DNA of 64,000 nucleotides from Runella defluvii (GCF_014195535.1 NZ_JACIBY010000004.1:221846-285845), one strand, 5' to 3'; positions 25,370 to 36,208 are shown, counted from the stretch's first letter. Made by a program: numbers and translations. Notes: generated from the sequence alone by a model not told the origin.

Positions 25370-28300
25370 ATGTTGTTTCTTTACAAGCCCTATTTAAGGC
25401 TTCGCATTCATGCGTGCCTTGTTGCTCGTCGCTCTTCAAGAAATTTGAGTATTGGATGGATGTTGTCCGTACTTATAAGCTCACTTCCTTTTTTCGCGAC
25501 TGCGCAAAATCCACTTTCCAGTGTGGGGAAGTTTAATATTTTTACCCAAGGGAATGCTACATTGACAACCAACGAAAGTGAAGGCCCCGTCGCTATCGGG
25601 GGCAACTTGACCGTGGGAGGTAATTACCAAATAACGACGGTCAATGTGGGTGACTTGAAGGTAGGGAATATACCAATTGGGCTTGTAGTAGGTGGTGGAG
25701 TGACGCTGACTTCTGGGCAGTTGCAAATGAATACCCAAGGATACGTTAAAATAGGGAATTGTACTGGTTTAACGGTTTGGTATAAAGATAATAACGACGC
25801 TTTTTCGCCAATACGTATCACCAAAAATACGGAAGGGTATGCTTCGCCAAGTAGCTGGATTCAAATTAATACGCAAGCGGACGGCTGGGCTGGATATGCC
25901 CAACCTAACCAAGTAAGCAGTACCAACAACCCCGTTTGTGAAACTACTTCTATCAATTTTGCATCTGCGTTTACTACGCTAAAGGCCAATTCCTCGTCGC
26001 TTGCGCAATGCCAAGGGACGAATGTCGTAACGGAGAATGCTAATGGGGATGTTTTGACGAGTATTTCGGGACAAAACCTATACTTAGATTTGCCTGCAAG
26101 TCCGATTGCTGGCAAGCCCCGTATTTGGAATGTATCGGGAGCGGATTTGAACGCCATCAATGAACTGAATTTACGCTTTACGCCTACGGCAAGTGAACCC
26201 CTCGTTATTAATGTATCGACGGGTACTTCCTTTACTTGGAATGTGAAAAACCAAAATGTGGGCGCGGCGATGAAGTATATTATTTGGAACTTCCCTAGCG
26301 CAACAACGCTCAATATCGAAGGAAACGCAACCATTGAAGGGAGTATTCTAGCGCCTAATGCCGCTGTGGTGAAAACGGCCAACCAATCAAATATTCAGGG
26401 ACAATTGGTGGGGCAGTCTTTTGTGCATTCGGGAGGCGAAATGCACCATTACCCCTTTGAGGGAAATGTTGACTGCGGAGTTGTGACTTGTGTAAAGCCC
26501 AACGCAGGAAAAGATACAACAATTTGTGTGACGTCAATTCAGTTGAAAACACCAGCTTCGGACGAAGTTTGGGCGTTTCTTTCTTCAAATAATAACACTG
26601 CCGCCACCATTTTTACCACGGGCTTGGCTACTGGTTTGACGGTTTCGGGGCAATATAGATTTGTCCTTAGAAGACAATCTGACGCCAACTGTAGCGATAC
26701 CATCGTTGTGACCAAATCGAGCTTTTTGTTGCCAACCATTACCGATAAGTCGATTTGCCCAGGAGAAAACCTGACTTTTGGTTACCAAGGGCTGTCGAAT
26801 GTCAGTTACTTATGGAGCACGGGCGCAACCTCAGCCACGATTACCGTAAGCCCTACCCAAACCACCGATTACCGTGTGGCAGTTACATCTTCATCAACGG
26901 GCTGTGTATTTAGAGATACGATTCAAGTGGCGGTTTCGCCCAAACCAAATGCGGGACAAGACATCACTGTTTGTGAAACTACGGCCAAGGTAGTGGCGGC
27001 AGGTACGGGTGAAACATGGTCGTTTTTGTCTTTCAACGACCCTAATAATAGTTCAAACACCGACGTCGCGACCATTGACGCACAGGGTAATATCGCAAGT
27101 TTGGATAAAAGAGGTTTCTATCGGTTTGTATTGACCAACAGCAGTGGTTGTACAGATACCATACGAGTTCAAAAAACGACGGTCGTTGTGCCCGAAATCC
27201 AGCTGAATCCAATTTGTCCAGGCACTCAATTGACTTTTGGATATACCGATAGTACAAATTTCTCTTACGCTTGGAATACGGGGGTAACCACTGCGCGCAT
27301 TACGGTACAGCCTTTGGTGACAACCGATTATTACGTCACTGTCACGTCGTTGCAGACCCAATGTACAGGCAAAGATACAATCACCGTCACGGTGCTTCCT
27401 GCGCCAAAACTTACTTTGGTGTCGTCGGTTTGTTCGTCCGATACGTCAAAATATACGACCACTGTTACCGTTGACAATGGGGCAGTCGTTACGTCAAACG
27501 CAGGTTTTGTCAGCGGAAGTGGCACGACCTTCACTGTCACAGTTGGAAGCGATACAACACAATACACCATCACGGCAACCCTAAACGGATGTCGGACTCG
27601 TCTCACGGTAAATAAACCCATTTGTAGTGCTAACTGCCCACCGATAGCAGCCCCTGTCGCATCCAGCGTAGCAATTTGTGTAGGCACAACAGCTACTTTA
27701 ACAGCGTCCAATTGTGCGACGGGTACCGTGCCAAAATGGTACGATTCGGCGGCACTAACGACGGAGGTTGGCAGTGGGGTTAGCTTCACAACGCCTGTTT
27801 TGACACAGGCCCGCAATTATTACGTTGCTTGTGTTAGTTCAACAGCGTCCACTTGTAAAAGCACAGGAGTACAGGTTGGGGTAACAATGAAACCTTACCC
27901 TACTTTCAGTGGCGTTATTGCCAATTGTGCCGCGGGTAATTCAATATACTCAATTACCATTACTTCTACGGGTACTGTGACGGTAAGCTCACCGTCAGGA
28001 ACTACCATCACGGGAACAGGAACTTATACCATTTCAAACGTAACCGCAGGGCAGAATCTGGTCTTGACTTCTACGTTGAATGGCTGTACAAAAGATACGA
28101 CTATCATTGCTCCTAACTGTGCTTGTATTCCAACGACTCCGACGGCATTGGCGGCAAACGTGGGAATTTGTGAAGGAGTGGCTATTCCTACCCCGACTTT
28201 TACCGCATTGGTAGGTGCAAATACGACAGTAGATTGGTATAGTGCAGCCACTGGAGGAACGCTTTTAGCTTCTAATACGCTCACATTCAGTGTTACAGCG

Positions 28301-30007
28301 GTTGGTACTTATTATATGCAGGCCAAAAGCACAGCCTCAGGTTGTAACAATGAAGTAAACGGAGTACGCATTCCAGTGACGTTGGCCATTAGTCCTAAAC
28401 CGACGTTTACGGTGCAAGCGAAAAACCCTATTTGCCAAGGTGGGACTGCTTTGAATAATGGAAGTGTGGCACTTACGTCGGCTACAGTGGGTCAGTTCTT
28501 TGCTTTTAATACCACAGGAGCAGGAACCCTACCAACGGCAGCGTCGGAAGGTACTGAAATCAGCAGCTTACCCACGACTATTGCCCAAAATATTGCCAAT
28601 ACAACTGCCTCAACTACCTATTATGTGCGGGTATTTAGCAACGAAGGTTGTTACAAAGACACCTCGGTGGTGGTAAATCCTACCCCATGCGTGGGCAACT
28701 GCCCAACCATTACGGCGGTTGATGCTACCGATACACTTTGCTCGGGCTATTATGGTGAGGGTATAACAGTTCAGGTTTCAGATACCTCTAAAGTAGTGCG
28801 TTTTGTTTACTTTGCTTCTCAGCAAACGGGTACAAGCATGTATTCGGGCGGAACACTTATTCAAGAAGTAAAACCACAAGGTTCGTTGGTAAGTGCGCCA
28901 AATGGTCTTCCTGGCCTACAATTGCCCGCCAATAACGGTACAGCTCCAATCAAATACTATGTCTATGCCATTTTGAGTACACCGCCAACGAATGTGCCAA
29001 ATTGCCTGCCGTTTGCCGAAAAAGTATATACAATCCTGCCGTTGCCCAAGTTTGAGCTGGATTCGATTCCTGCTTGTACGGGAGATACGACTTACACGGT
29101 TACGCTCAAGATTCCGAGCCAAGGTACCTACACTGTCACAGTGGCTACTGGTGTAGCAAGCATCGGAAATGGCCCAATTCCAGTAGGAATTACCCAGACG
29201 CTTACAGGCGTTGCGGGTGGAGGTCAAATGACCAGTTTGCAATTAAAAACAACGGGTGGTAACATCATTTTTGTACAAGATGCCAATGGATGTGCAGCGG
29301 CGGCGGTAGCGCCTTCGCCATCATTTAAGCCATGCGAAGGGGCATACGACCTTGCGCTTAGTAAATCTATTGATAAAAAAGTGGCACGAATAGGGGATAA
29401 CCTTACTTACACCATAAAGGTATGGAACGAGGGGCAGTCAACGGCTACCAATGTTTCGGTCAAAGATAGCCTAAACGCAGGTGTTGAGTACGTCACTTAT
29501 GCCTCTGCTACTGGAAATTATGACTTTAACAGCAAAACATGGACAATTGGCTCAATCGCGCCAGGAGATACGGCGGTGCTTTTATTGGTTGTCAAAGTAG
29601 TGGCACAAGGCGTGTGGTTTAATACCGCTGAGATATGTACCATGACTGAAAAAGACAAAGATTCAACACCCTGCAATGGCAATACAGAAGAAGATGATAT
29701 TGACAGTGAGTGTTTTACGGTGCCATTGGAGGTTTGTCTAGGTGATGCGATTCAAGCATCTATTCCTGAAAAATACAAAAATGTACAATGGTTTAAAGAT
29801 GGTGGACAAACGCCCGTGGCTACTGGAAATGCTATTCTTATCACAGAACCAGGTACTTATACCTTTACGGCCTCGTCAAATGCCTGCCCTGCCGATGGGT
29901 GTTGTCCCATCATTGTTGAAGCCAGCAACAACTGCTGTCCTGCTGATTTGTGCGTGCCATTCACGATTAAACAAACCAAAAAAGGCGGTGTGCCCATCAA
30001 AAAGTAA
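25370..30007 (+). CDS. Giant secreted adhesin with choice-of-anchor A and Ig-like domains
   Basis: A 1545-residue exported protein. The signal peptide ends near FFATAQ (about residue 46). Residues about 50-365 form a choice-of-anchor A type adhesive domain (SSVGKFNIFTQGNATL; EGSILAPNAAVV; GQLVGQSFVHSGGEMHHYPF). A long chain of Ig-like and cysteine-containing modules follows, then a DUF11-type repeat (DLALSKSIDKKVARIGDNLT; NAGVEYVTYASATGNYDF). The C-terminus is short and cysteine-containing (CCPADLCVPFTIKQTKKG, then GVPIKK), very like that of the next gene. Surface attachment or biofilm function is inferred. No known type A or B T9SS CTD was recognised. The next adhesin gene begins 40 bases downstream. 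Confidence 0.85.
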   Translation: MLFLYKPYLRLRIHACLVARRSSRNLSIGWMLSVLISSLPFFATAQNPLSSVGKFNIFTQGNATLTTNESEGPVAIGGNLTVGGNYQITTVNVGDLKVGNIPIGLVVGGGVTLTSGQLQMNTQGYVKIGNCTGLTVWYKDNNDAFSPIRITKNTEGYASPSSWIQINTQADGWAGYAQPNQVSSTNNPVCETTSINFASAFTTLKANSSSLAQCQGTNVVTENANGDVLTSISGQNLYLDLPASPIAGKPRIWNVSGADLNAINELNLRFTPTASEPLVINVSTGTSFTWNVKNQNVGAAMKYIIWNFPSATTLNIEGNATIEGSILAPNAAVVKTANQSNIQGQLVGQSFVHSGGEMHHYPFEGNVDCGVVTCVKPNAGKDTTICVTSIQLKTPASDEVWAFLSSNNNTAATIFTTGLATGLTVSGQYRFVLRRQSDANCSDTIVVTKSSFLLPTITDKSICPGENLTFGYQGLSNVSYLWSTGATSATITVSPTQTTDYRVAVTSSSTGCVFRDTIQVAVSPKPNAGQDITVCETTAKVVAAGTGETWSFLSFNDPNNSSNTDVATIDAQGNIASLDKRGFYRFVLTNSSGCTDTIRVQKTTVVVPEIQLNPICPGTQLTFGYTDSTNFSYAWNTGVTTARITVQPLVTTDYYVTVTSLQTQCTGKDTITVTVLPAPKLTLVSSVCSSDTSKYTTTVTVDNGAVVTSNAGFVSGSGTTFTVTVGSDTTQYTITATLNGCRTRLTVNKPICSANCPPIAAPVASSVAICVGTTATLTASNCATGTVPKWYDSAALTTEVGSGVSFTTPVLTQARNYYVACVSSTASTCKSTGVQVGVTMKPYPTFSGVIANCAAGNSIYSITITSTGTVTVSSPSGTTITGTGTYTISNVTAGQNLVLTSTLNGCTKDTTIIAPNCACIPTTPTALAANVGICEGVAIPTPTFTALVGANTTVDWYSAATGGTLLASNTLTFSVTAVGTYYMQAKSTASGCNNEVNGVRIPVTLAISPKPTFTVQAKNPICQGGTALNNGSVALTSATVGQFFAFNTTGAGTLPTAASEGTEISSLPTTIAQNIANTTASTTYYVRVFSNEGCYKDTSVVVNPTPCVGNCPTITAVDATDTLCSGYYGEGITVQVSDTSKVVRFVYFASQQTGTSMYSGGTLIQEVKPQGSLVSAPNGLPGLQLPANNGTAPIKYYVYAILSTPPTNVPNCLPFAEKVYTILPLPKFELDSIPACTGDTTYTVTLKIPSQGTYTVTVATGVASIGNGPIPVGITQTLTGVAGGGQMTSLQLKTTGGNIIFVQDANGCAAAAVAPSPSFKPCEGAYDLALSKSIDKKVARIGDNLTYTIKVWNEGQSTATNVSVKDSLNAGVEYVTYASATGNYDFNSKTWTIGSIAPGDTAVLLLVVKVVAQGVWFNTAEICTMTEKDKDSTPCNGNTEEDDIDSECFTVPLEVCLGDAIQASIPEKYKNVQWFKDGGQTPVATGNAILITEPGTYTFTASSNACPADGCCPIIVEASNNCCPADLCVPFTIKQTKKGGVPIKK

Positions 30008-30047
30008 TAAATCTACTGCTCTATAATACATCTAAATTTTACGCCCC

Positions 30048-33000
30048 ATGACTTCGTTTACAAGCAAATTTCGAGTCAAACCTAGGCAGATTTTCTCCAC
30101 CCTGTTAAGCTCCAAGACCGTGTCTTGGTGGGTAGGAGTGTTGATGCTAGTTGTTGCTCATGCAGCCCTAGCCACCGATGTCGGTGGTCGTATTTACTGC
30201 GATAAAAGCGGTAATAATGCCTATAATGATGGTGAGGGATTGACAAGTATCCCCGTACGGGTTGTCAATAGCTCTACTGGTGCCTTACTTGGTACAGCAA
30301 CTACCAATTCATTGGGAAGTTATAATGTGGCTTCTATAGCCAATGGTACACCTGTCCGTATCGAATTTACGTATGCAGGCGTAAATTATACCAGAACAGG
30401 AACTTCGCCAACCTCCAGTCTTAACGCACAATTAACATGTACGGTAAACTGTAATTGCCCCAATAACGTACTTACCAATCCAAGTTTTGAAGGAGGCGTA
30501 TCGGGTTGGAGTTTCAGTGGTGGAAATTTTTACAGTGGTACGGGTTACCAAGTGTGTGGCAACAATAACGCATATTTGGAAGCAACGTCTTCTAGCGCCC
30601 GTTTCTTCCAAAATGTTAACATTACGCCAGGAAGCACGGTATCATTGTCTATTTGGGCAGGTACGCACCGTCCAGACTTAGATCACCGCATCAAACTCAA
30701 ATTTTACAATTCTGCGAATACGCTTTTAAGTAGTACGGAAGTACAGGTTGATAAAGATGTGGACTTTGGGCCAACTCCTTTGACACAGCAGTACTTCTTG
30801 AGCGGCACTGCGCCAGCCAATACCTCGTATGTACAAGTAGAGGGTACGGCCAGCGGAGACTATATTAAGGTCGATCTTGCTTGTTTGCAAGTAACGTGCC
30901 CAACCGTTACTAACCCGAACCCATCGGCTGCAAGAACAATTTGCCCAGGTACGAGTGTGGCATTTTCTGCCAGTACAACGGCGCGTAGTCCTGTGACTAT
31001 TGAATGGGTTCGTTTTGATTCAGAAGTAACAAATCCATACACGGCTACAGGAAATGGTAAAACGATTTTAGGCAGTGGTGCTATCAATTCAGGTTCGGCG
31101 TCGTTGTCTTCTTCTAATTTCCCTGCTGTAAATGGACAAGTAAAAACATACTATGTGTATGCTTGTTTGAAAGGAGCAACAGCTGCCTGTCAACCTTGGG
31201 TAAAATACCAAGTAGATGTGTTGAGACCGACCGTTTCGGCCACTGGTGGCTTGTTGAAGTGTGTGCCATCTACCGTGCAAATTACGGCAGTAGGTAGCCC
31301 AACAAGCGGTGTAACCTCTGCCTACGCTTGGACGGGTCCTAACTCTTTTACAAGTGCTTCGGCCAACCCGTCGGTTTCGGCGGCAGGTACTTACACGGTG
31401 ACGTATTCGGCAACGAAGTCGGGCGTAACTTGTACGGCTACTGATACCGCTATTGTTACAAGTATCGTTTCTACGCCTACCGTAAGTCTTAATACTTTAG
31501 AGTTGACTTGTACAAAAACAAGTGGTACACTGACGGCCACTGCGGGGAACTTAGGCGGTGGAACAGCCTCTTACGCTTGGACAGTACCGTCGGGAGTAAC
31601 TAACCCAGGCAACGTGGCTAGTTTTAACGTAACCACTGCTGGAAACTACTCCGTAACTGTTACTAACTCAAGAAATGGATGTACTGCTTCTACCTCTAAG
31701 ACAGTAACAGAAGATAAAACCCAGCCAACAGTTTCACTGAACACCGTTACTTTAACTTGTGTAACGACTAGCCAAACCTTGACCGCAACGGTGGGTGGCC
31801 TTAACGGCGGAACAGCCTCTTATGCTTGGACAGTACCATCGGGAGTAACTAACCCAGGCAATGTGGCTAGTTTTAACGTGACAACTCCAGGTACGTATTC
31901 AGTGACGGTCACAAATTCTAAAAACGGTTGTACAAGAGCGGCAACTACGACAGTCACTGAGGATAAAACGCCCCCAACGGTAAGTTTGAATACAGTTGTG
32001 CTTACTTGTGCGTCTGCTAGTCAAACCTTGACAGCAACGGTAGGTGCTTTAAATGGAGGAACAGCCTCGTATGTTTGGACAGTTCCTGCGGGAGTGACCA
32101 ACCCTGGCAACGTAGCTAGTTTTGCTGTGACAGTAGCAGGTACGTATTCTGTCGTAGTAACAAATTCTAAAAATGGTTGTACAAGAACAGCTTCAACGAC
32201 AGTGACCGAAGACAAAGCACTGCCAACTGTTTCTTTGAATACCTTTAAACTCACTTGCGCATCGCCAAGTCAAACATTGACCGCTACTGTGGGCAATTTG
32301 GGTGGCGGAACAGCCTCGTACGCTTGGACAGTACCTGCAGGTGTGACCAATCCTGGTAACGTAGCAAGTTTTGCCGTGACAGTAATTGGTACGTATTCGG
32401 TGGTTGTAACAAACTCAAAAAATGGTTGTACGAGATCAGCCTCAACCACAGTAACCCAAGATAAAACTCAACCTACTGTTAGTTTGAACACCATCAAATT
32501 GACGTGCGTAGCACCAAGCCAGACCTTGACTGCCACCGTGAGTGGCCTGAACGGCGGAACTGCTTCGTATGTTTGGACTGTTCCAGCGGGTGTGACTAAC
32601 CCTGGCAACGTAGCAAGCTTTGCCGTGACCGTGGCAGGTACTTATTCGGTGGTAGTTACAAACTCAGCCAACGGATGTACTAGAAACGTATCAACCACAG
32701 TAACCCAAGATAAAACGGTTCCAACCGTACAGGTGAATGGAGGCGAATTGACGTGTTCGACCTTAAACCTAACACTCTCTGCAAATGCTTCATCAAATGT
32801 GACCTATGCTTGGACAGGTTTAGGCGTAAATGGCCAAACTACGAAAGACGTGACGGTTTCTGCCTCAGGAGTTTATCAGGTAACTGTTACGCACATCGGA
32901 AGTGGATGTACAGCAAGTGACACCGCTATTGTGTCGCAAGACGTTAATCGCCCGATTGTGGTAGCAAATGGTGGAGAAATCAACTGCGTTAAATCGTCAG

Positions 33001-36000
33001 TGACAATCTTAGCCGAAGCAGCGCCTCCAGGGGTAACTTACTCATGGACGGGGCCTAGCAGCTTTACCTCGACGAATGCTTCTATTACCGTTCAACAAGT
33101 AGGTGTTTATACCGTAACTGTCTTAAATCCAGACAACGGCTGTACGGCATCAGATACGGCAGTAGTGAGTGAAAACAAAACCCTTCCAAACGTGGACGCT
33201 GGTCAAAACAAAACCTTGACCTGCGAAGTCACTTCGGTAAAATTGGACGGCAGCAGCACAACGCCAGGCGTTACTTATAGCTGGACAGGGCCTGTGGGTG
33301 CTACATTTGCGCCAAATGCTTCAAGTCCAACACCAACCGTTACATTGCCAGGTACTTATACCTTGACTGTAACAGGGCCTAATGGATGCGTGGCCACGGA
33401 TGCGGTAGTGATAGATGAAAACAAAACCAACCCAACGGTTTCGGTGGCAGGTGGGGTGCTCACTTGTATCAAAACAGAACTGACCCTGACGGCGGTGGCG
33501 TCTAGCGGGGTAACATACGTATGGAGTGGACATCCATCGGTGAATGGATTAACCACCTCAAGCGTTGTGGTGGATACCATTGGTTCTTATATCGTAACGG
33601 TAAAAAATACCATCAACGGTTGTACGGCTTCGGATACCGCGATTGTAACGGAAGATATTACCAAACCAACGGTGGATTTGAACACGATTAAATTGACTTG
33701 TGCATCACCAAGCCAAACCTTGACAGCCACTACGACCAATGCAGGTGCAAATCCAACTTATACGTGGACAGTGCCAAGTGGCGTAGCAAGTCCAGGTAAT
33801 GTAGCGAGCTTTGCCGTAACGAAAGCAGGGTCATATTCAGTTTTGGTTACAAATCCTGTCAATGGCTGTTCGGTTAATGGAAGTACACTCGTGACGCAAG
33901 ATACGTTAAAACCGACCGCCGCTTTGAACCCACTTACCTTGACGTGCGCAGCGCCTAGTCAGACCTTGACAGCAACTGTGACCAATGCAGGAGCAAATCC
34001 AACTTACGCATGGACAGTGCCAAATGGCGTAACCAACCCAGGTAATGTAGCAAGCTTTGCCATAACAAGTGCAGGAACATACGCTGTTGAAGTAACAAGT
34101 GCCGCCAACGGCTGTAAAGCATCGGCCACAACAACCGTAGCTGCTGATACGGCCTCGGTAAGAGTTTCACTTAATTCAGTGACACTAACTTGTGCATCAC
34201 CAAGCAAAACCTTAACTGCCACAGCTACCAACGCAGGTGCAAATCCTACGTATGTTTGGACAGTACCAAGTGGAGCTACAAATCCAGGAAATGTGGCAAG
34301 TTTTAGTGTTGTCAATGCTGGAACGTATTCGGTTGAAGTAACAAATAACACAAACGGTTGTAAATCAACGGCATCAACTTCTGTGCTTGCTGACACCGCC
34401 AAAGTGATTGTTTCACTCAATACAATTAAGTTGACGTGTACAAATCTAAGCCAAACCTTGACCGCAACTGCTACTAATGCAGGTGCTAATCCTACGTATT
34501 CATGGACAGTGCCAAGCGGTGTAACAAACCCTGGCAACGTCAACAACTTTGTCGTTTCTAAAACAGGATTCTATTCGGTTGAAGTTACCAATGCCATCAA
34601 TGGATGTAAAGGTACGGCCATTACAGGGGTAACAGCAGATACTACCAAAGTAACGGTAGCGCTAAATGACGTAACGCTAACGTGTGCAAGCCCACGCAAA
34701 ACGTTGAAAGTAACTGCTGATAACGAAGGAACCAACCCAACCTACGTATGGAGTGTGCCAAGTGGTGTAACCAATCCTGGCAATGTGGATAGCTTGGTGG
34801 TAAGCCAAGGAGGCGTTTATTCGGTGAGTGTGACCAATAGTGCCAACGGATGTAGCGCTTCGGCGAGCACAACGGTGGTACTTGATACAACAAAAGTATC
34901 GGTAACGTTGAACCCAATTACATTGACGTGTAGTGCCCCTTCTCAGACGCTAACGGCTACGGTCGTAAATGCAGGTACATCGCCAACGTACATTTGGGGC
35001 GTGCCAGCGGGGGCTACCAACCCTGGTAACAACCCAACGACAGTTGCTTCAGTAGCGGGTCTTTACACAGTAGAAGTAATCAATACCCTCAATGGATGCC
35101 GTGGCAATGCAAGTGAAACAGTGTTGAACGATACCAACCGTGTGACTGTAGCGCTTAACCCGTTGAACTTAACTTGTGCTACTCCTACAGGAACGCTGAC
35201 CGCAACCGTGAAGAACGGCGGAACTACGCCTACCTACACTTGGCAAGTGCCACAAGGGGTGGCTAATCCAGGTAATGTAGCCAGCTTTGTCGTAAGTGTA
35301 GCAGGTACTTACTCTGTTGAAGTAACCAACAGAACAAACGGCTGTAAAGGAACAGGAATTACGACCGTAAGTGCTGATACAACCAAGCCACTCCTCGAAG
35401 TGTCAGAACGTAGTTGCGCATTGAACCTCGGAACGTACTCAGTGAAGGTAATTTCTAACGGAATTATCACTACAACTCCTCCTTACGCGGTGGTAGATAA
35501 CGGCGGTGGTTTGTTCACCATTTCGGGTATTCCAGCAGGGCAAAGTGTGTTAGTAACCGCAACAGCTACCAACAGCAATTGTAAAACAACACTCGAAATT
35601 GCTGCCCCTGATTGTAACTGTCCTACCGTGAATCCTCCAATTGGCTCTAGCCAGTCATTCTGCGAAGGTGATAGCGCTACAAAATTGACGGTTGTGGTAG
35701 GAACTGGCGAAACTGCTGACTGGTATAGCAGCGAAACAGGGGGTACCAAATTGGCCGATGGTACGTTAGAGTTCAAACCTACTGCCGCTGGTACGTATTG
35801 GGTAGAAGCTCGTAAAAATGACGGTTCAAACTGTATTAGCTTGCGTATTCCACTTACATTGACTTACTATCCTAACCCGACGGTAGTTGTAAGTGAGCAG
35901 CCTAAGTGTAGTGCAGATCGCCAGACTTATAGCTTTACGGTGACATCGAACGGAACGGTTACGGTGGATGCAGGACAGGTAACTAACAATCAAAATGGCA

Positions 36001-36155
36001 CATTCACAGTGTCAGGAGTACCTATCAACAAAGACGCAGTGGTAACGGCCACATCAAGCGATAGTTGTAAGGCGCAGTTGACGGTGAAAGCCCCAGATTG
36101 TAGTTGTCCTCCACCAAAATGTATTCCTTACACGGTGACAATTAAGAGAAAGTAA
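30048..36155 (+). CDS. Giant Ig-like repeat surface protein
   Basis: A 2035-residue exported protein, with a signal peptide ending near AHAALA. An SdrD_B/SpaA-like domain comes first (GGRIYCDKSGNNAYNDGEG), then a carbohydrate-binding-like jelly-roll segment (LTNPSFEGGVSGWSFSGG). Next come 17 tandem repeats of about 75-83 residues, most starting VSLNTxxLTC and containing TNPGNVASF and NGCxxxASTTV. A cysteine-containing end resembles the adjacent gene (CPPPKCIPYTVTIKRK). Each repeat has two cysteines, which could form a disulfide. The arrangement suggests a long stalk on the cell surface, perhaps for gliding or adhesion. Repeat number is likely to vary between strains through recombination. Confidence 0.85.
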   Translation: MTSFTSKFRVKPRQIFSTLLSSKTVSWWVGVLMLVVAHAALATDVGGRIYCDKSGNNAYNDGEGLTSIPVRVVNSSTGALLGTATTNSLGSYNVASIANGTPVRIEFTYAGVNYTRTGTSPTSSLNAQLTCTVNCNCPNNVLTNPSFEGGVSGWSFSGGNFYSGTGYQVCGNNNAYLEATSSSARFFQNVNITPGSTVSLSIWAGTHRPDLDHRIKLKFYNSANTLLSSTEVQVDKDVDFGPTPLTQQYFLSGTAPANTSYVQVEGTASGDYIKVDLACLQVTCPTVTNPNPSAARTICPGTSVAFSASTTARSPVTIEWVRFDSEVTNPYTATGNGKTILGSGAINSGSASLSSSNFPAVNGQVKTYYVYACLKGATAACQPWVKYQVDVLRPTVSATGGLLKCVPSTVQITAVGSPTSGVTSAYAWTGPNSFTSASANPSVSAAGTYTVTYSATKSGVTCTATDTAIVTSIVSTPTVSLNTLELTCTKTSGTLTATAGNLGGGTASYAWTVPSGVTNPGNVASFNVTTAGNYSVTVTNSRNGCTASTSKTVTEDKTQPTVSLNTVTLTCVTTSQTLTATVGGLNGGTASYAWTVPSGVTNPGNVASFNVTTPGTYSVTVTNSKNGCTRAATTTVTEDKTPPTVSLNTVVLTCASASQTLTATVGALNGGTASYVWTVPAGVTNPGNVASFAVTVAGTYSVVVTNSKNGCTRTASTTVTEDKALPTVSLNTFKLTCASPSQTLTATVGNLGGGTASYAWTVPAGVTNPGNVASFAVTVIGTYSVVVTNSKNGCTRSASTTVTQDKTQPTVSLNTIKLTCVAPSQTLTATVSGLNGGTASYVWTVPAGVTNPGNVASFAVTVAGTYSVVVTNSANGCTRNVSTTVTQDKTVPTVQVNGGELTCSTLNLTLSANASSNVTYAWTGLGVNGQTTKDVTVSASGVYQVTVTHIGSGCTASDTAIVSQDVNRPIVVANGGEINCVKSSVTILAEAAPPGVTYSWTGPSSFTSTNASITVQQVGVYTVTVLNPDNGCTASDTAVVSENKTLPNVDAGQNKTLTCEVTSVKLDGSSTTPGVTYSWTGPVGATFAPNASSPTPTVTLPGTYTLTVTGPNGCVATDAVVIDENKTNPTVSVAGGVLTCIKTELTLTAVASSGVTYVWSGHPSVNGLTTSSVVVDTIGSYIVTVKNTINGCTASDTAIVTEDITKPTVDLNTIKLTCASPSQTLTATTTNAGANPTYTWTVPSGVASPGNVASFAVTKAGSYSVLVTNPVNGCSVNGSTLVTQDTLKPTAALNPLTLTCAAPSQTLTATVTNAGANPTYAWTVPNGVTNPGNVASFAITSAGTYAVEVTSAANGCKASATTTVAADTASVRVSLNSVTLTCASPSKTLTATATNAGANPTYVWTVPSGATNPGNVASFSVVNAGTYSVEVTNNTNGCKSTASTSVLADTAKVIVSLNTIKLTCTNLSQTLTATATNAGANPTYSWTVPSGVTNPGNVNNFVVSKTGFYSVEVTNAINGCKGTAITGVTADTTKVTVALNDVTLTCASPRKTLKVTADNEGTNPTYVWSVPSGVTNPGNVDSLVVSQGGVYSVSVTNSANGCSASASTTVVLDTTKVSVTLNPITLTCSAPSQTLTATVVNAGTSPTYIWGVPAGATNPGNNPTTVASVAGLYTVEVINTLNGCRGNASETVLNDTNRVTVALNPLNLTCATPTGTLTATVKNGGTTPTYTWQVPQGVANPGNVASFVVSVAGTYSVEVTNRTNGCKGTGITTVSADTTKPLLEVSERSCALNLGTYSVKVISNGIITTTPPYAVVDNGGGLFTISGIPAGQSVLVTATATNSNCKTTLEIAAPDCNCPTVNPPIGSSQSFCEGDSATKLTVVVGTGETADWYSSETGGTKLADGTLEFKPTAAGTYWVEARKNDGSNCISLRIPLTLTYYPNPTVVVSEQPKCSADRQTYSFTVTSNGTVTVDAGQVTNNQNGTFTVSGVPINKDAVVTATSSDSCKAQLTVKAPDCSCPPPKCIPYTVTIKRK
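31482..32726 (+). repeat. Five tandem 249-bp coding repeats
   Basis: Exactly five units of 249 bases (83 codons), starting with codons for VSLNTLEL at 31482 and ending before VQVNGGEL at 32727. They are visibly similar at the DNA level, sharing phrases such as ACCCTGGCAACGTAGC. This points to recent duplication or gene conversion within the adhesin. Confidence 0.85.
33672..35390 (+). repeat. Seven tandem coding repeats of about 246 bp
   Basis: Seven related units from VDLNTIKL (33672) to just before LLEVSERS (35391). They form a second subfamily: NAGANPTY replaces the GGTASY of the first block, and ADT/QDT replaces EDK at the unit end. The two blocks are separated by four diverged Ig units. 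Confidence 0.85.
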
Positions 36156-36180
36156 AAGGGTAGAAAAATAGAGCGTAGCG

Positions 36181-36208
36181 AATGGGCTGGTGTAATTACC
36201 AGCCCATT
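36181..36208. terminator. Bidirectional terminator between adhesin and nnr
   Basis: AATGGGCTGGT (36181-36191) pairs perfectly with ACCAGCCCATT (36198-36208) around GTAATT. It overlaps the last codons of nnr on the minus strand and follows the adhesin stop by about 25 bases. T-rich sequence on the right is modest. Confidence 0.7.

Noticed and set aside
33321..34546. Several minus-strand ORFs within the adhesin repeats
   Set aside because: They recur with the repeat period and are shadows of the repetitive plus-strand frame.
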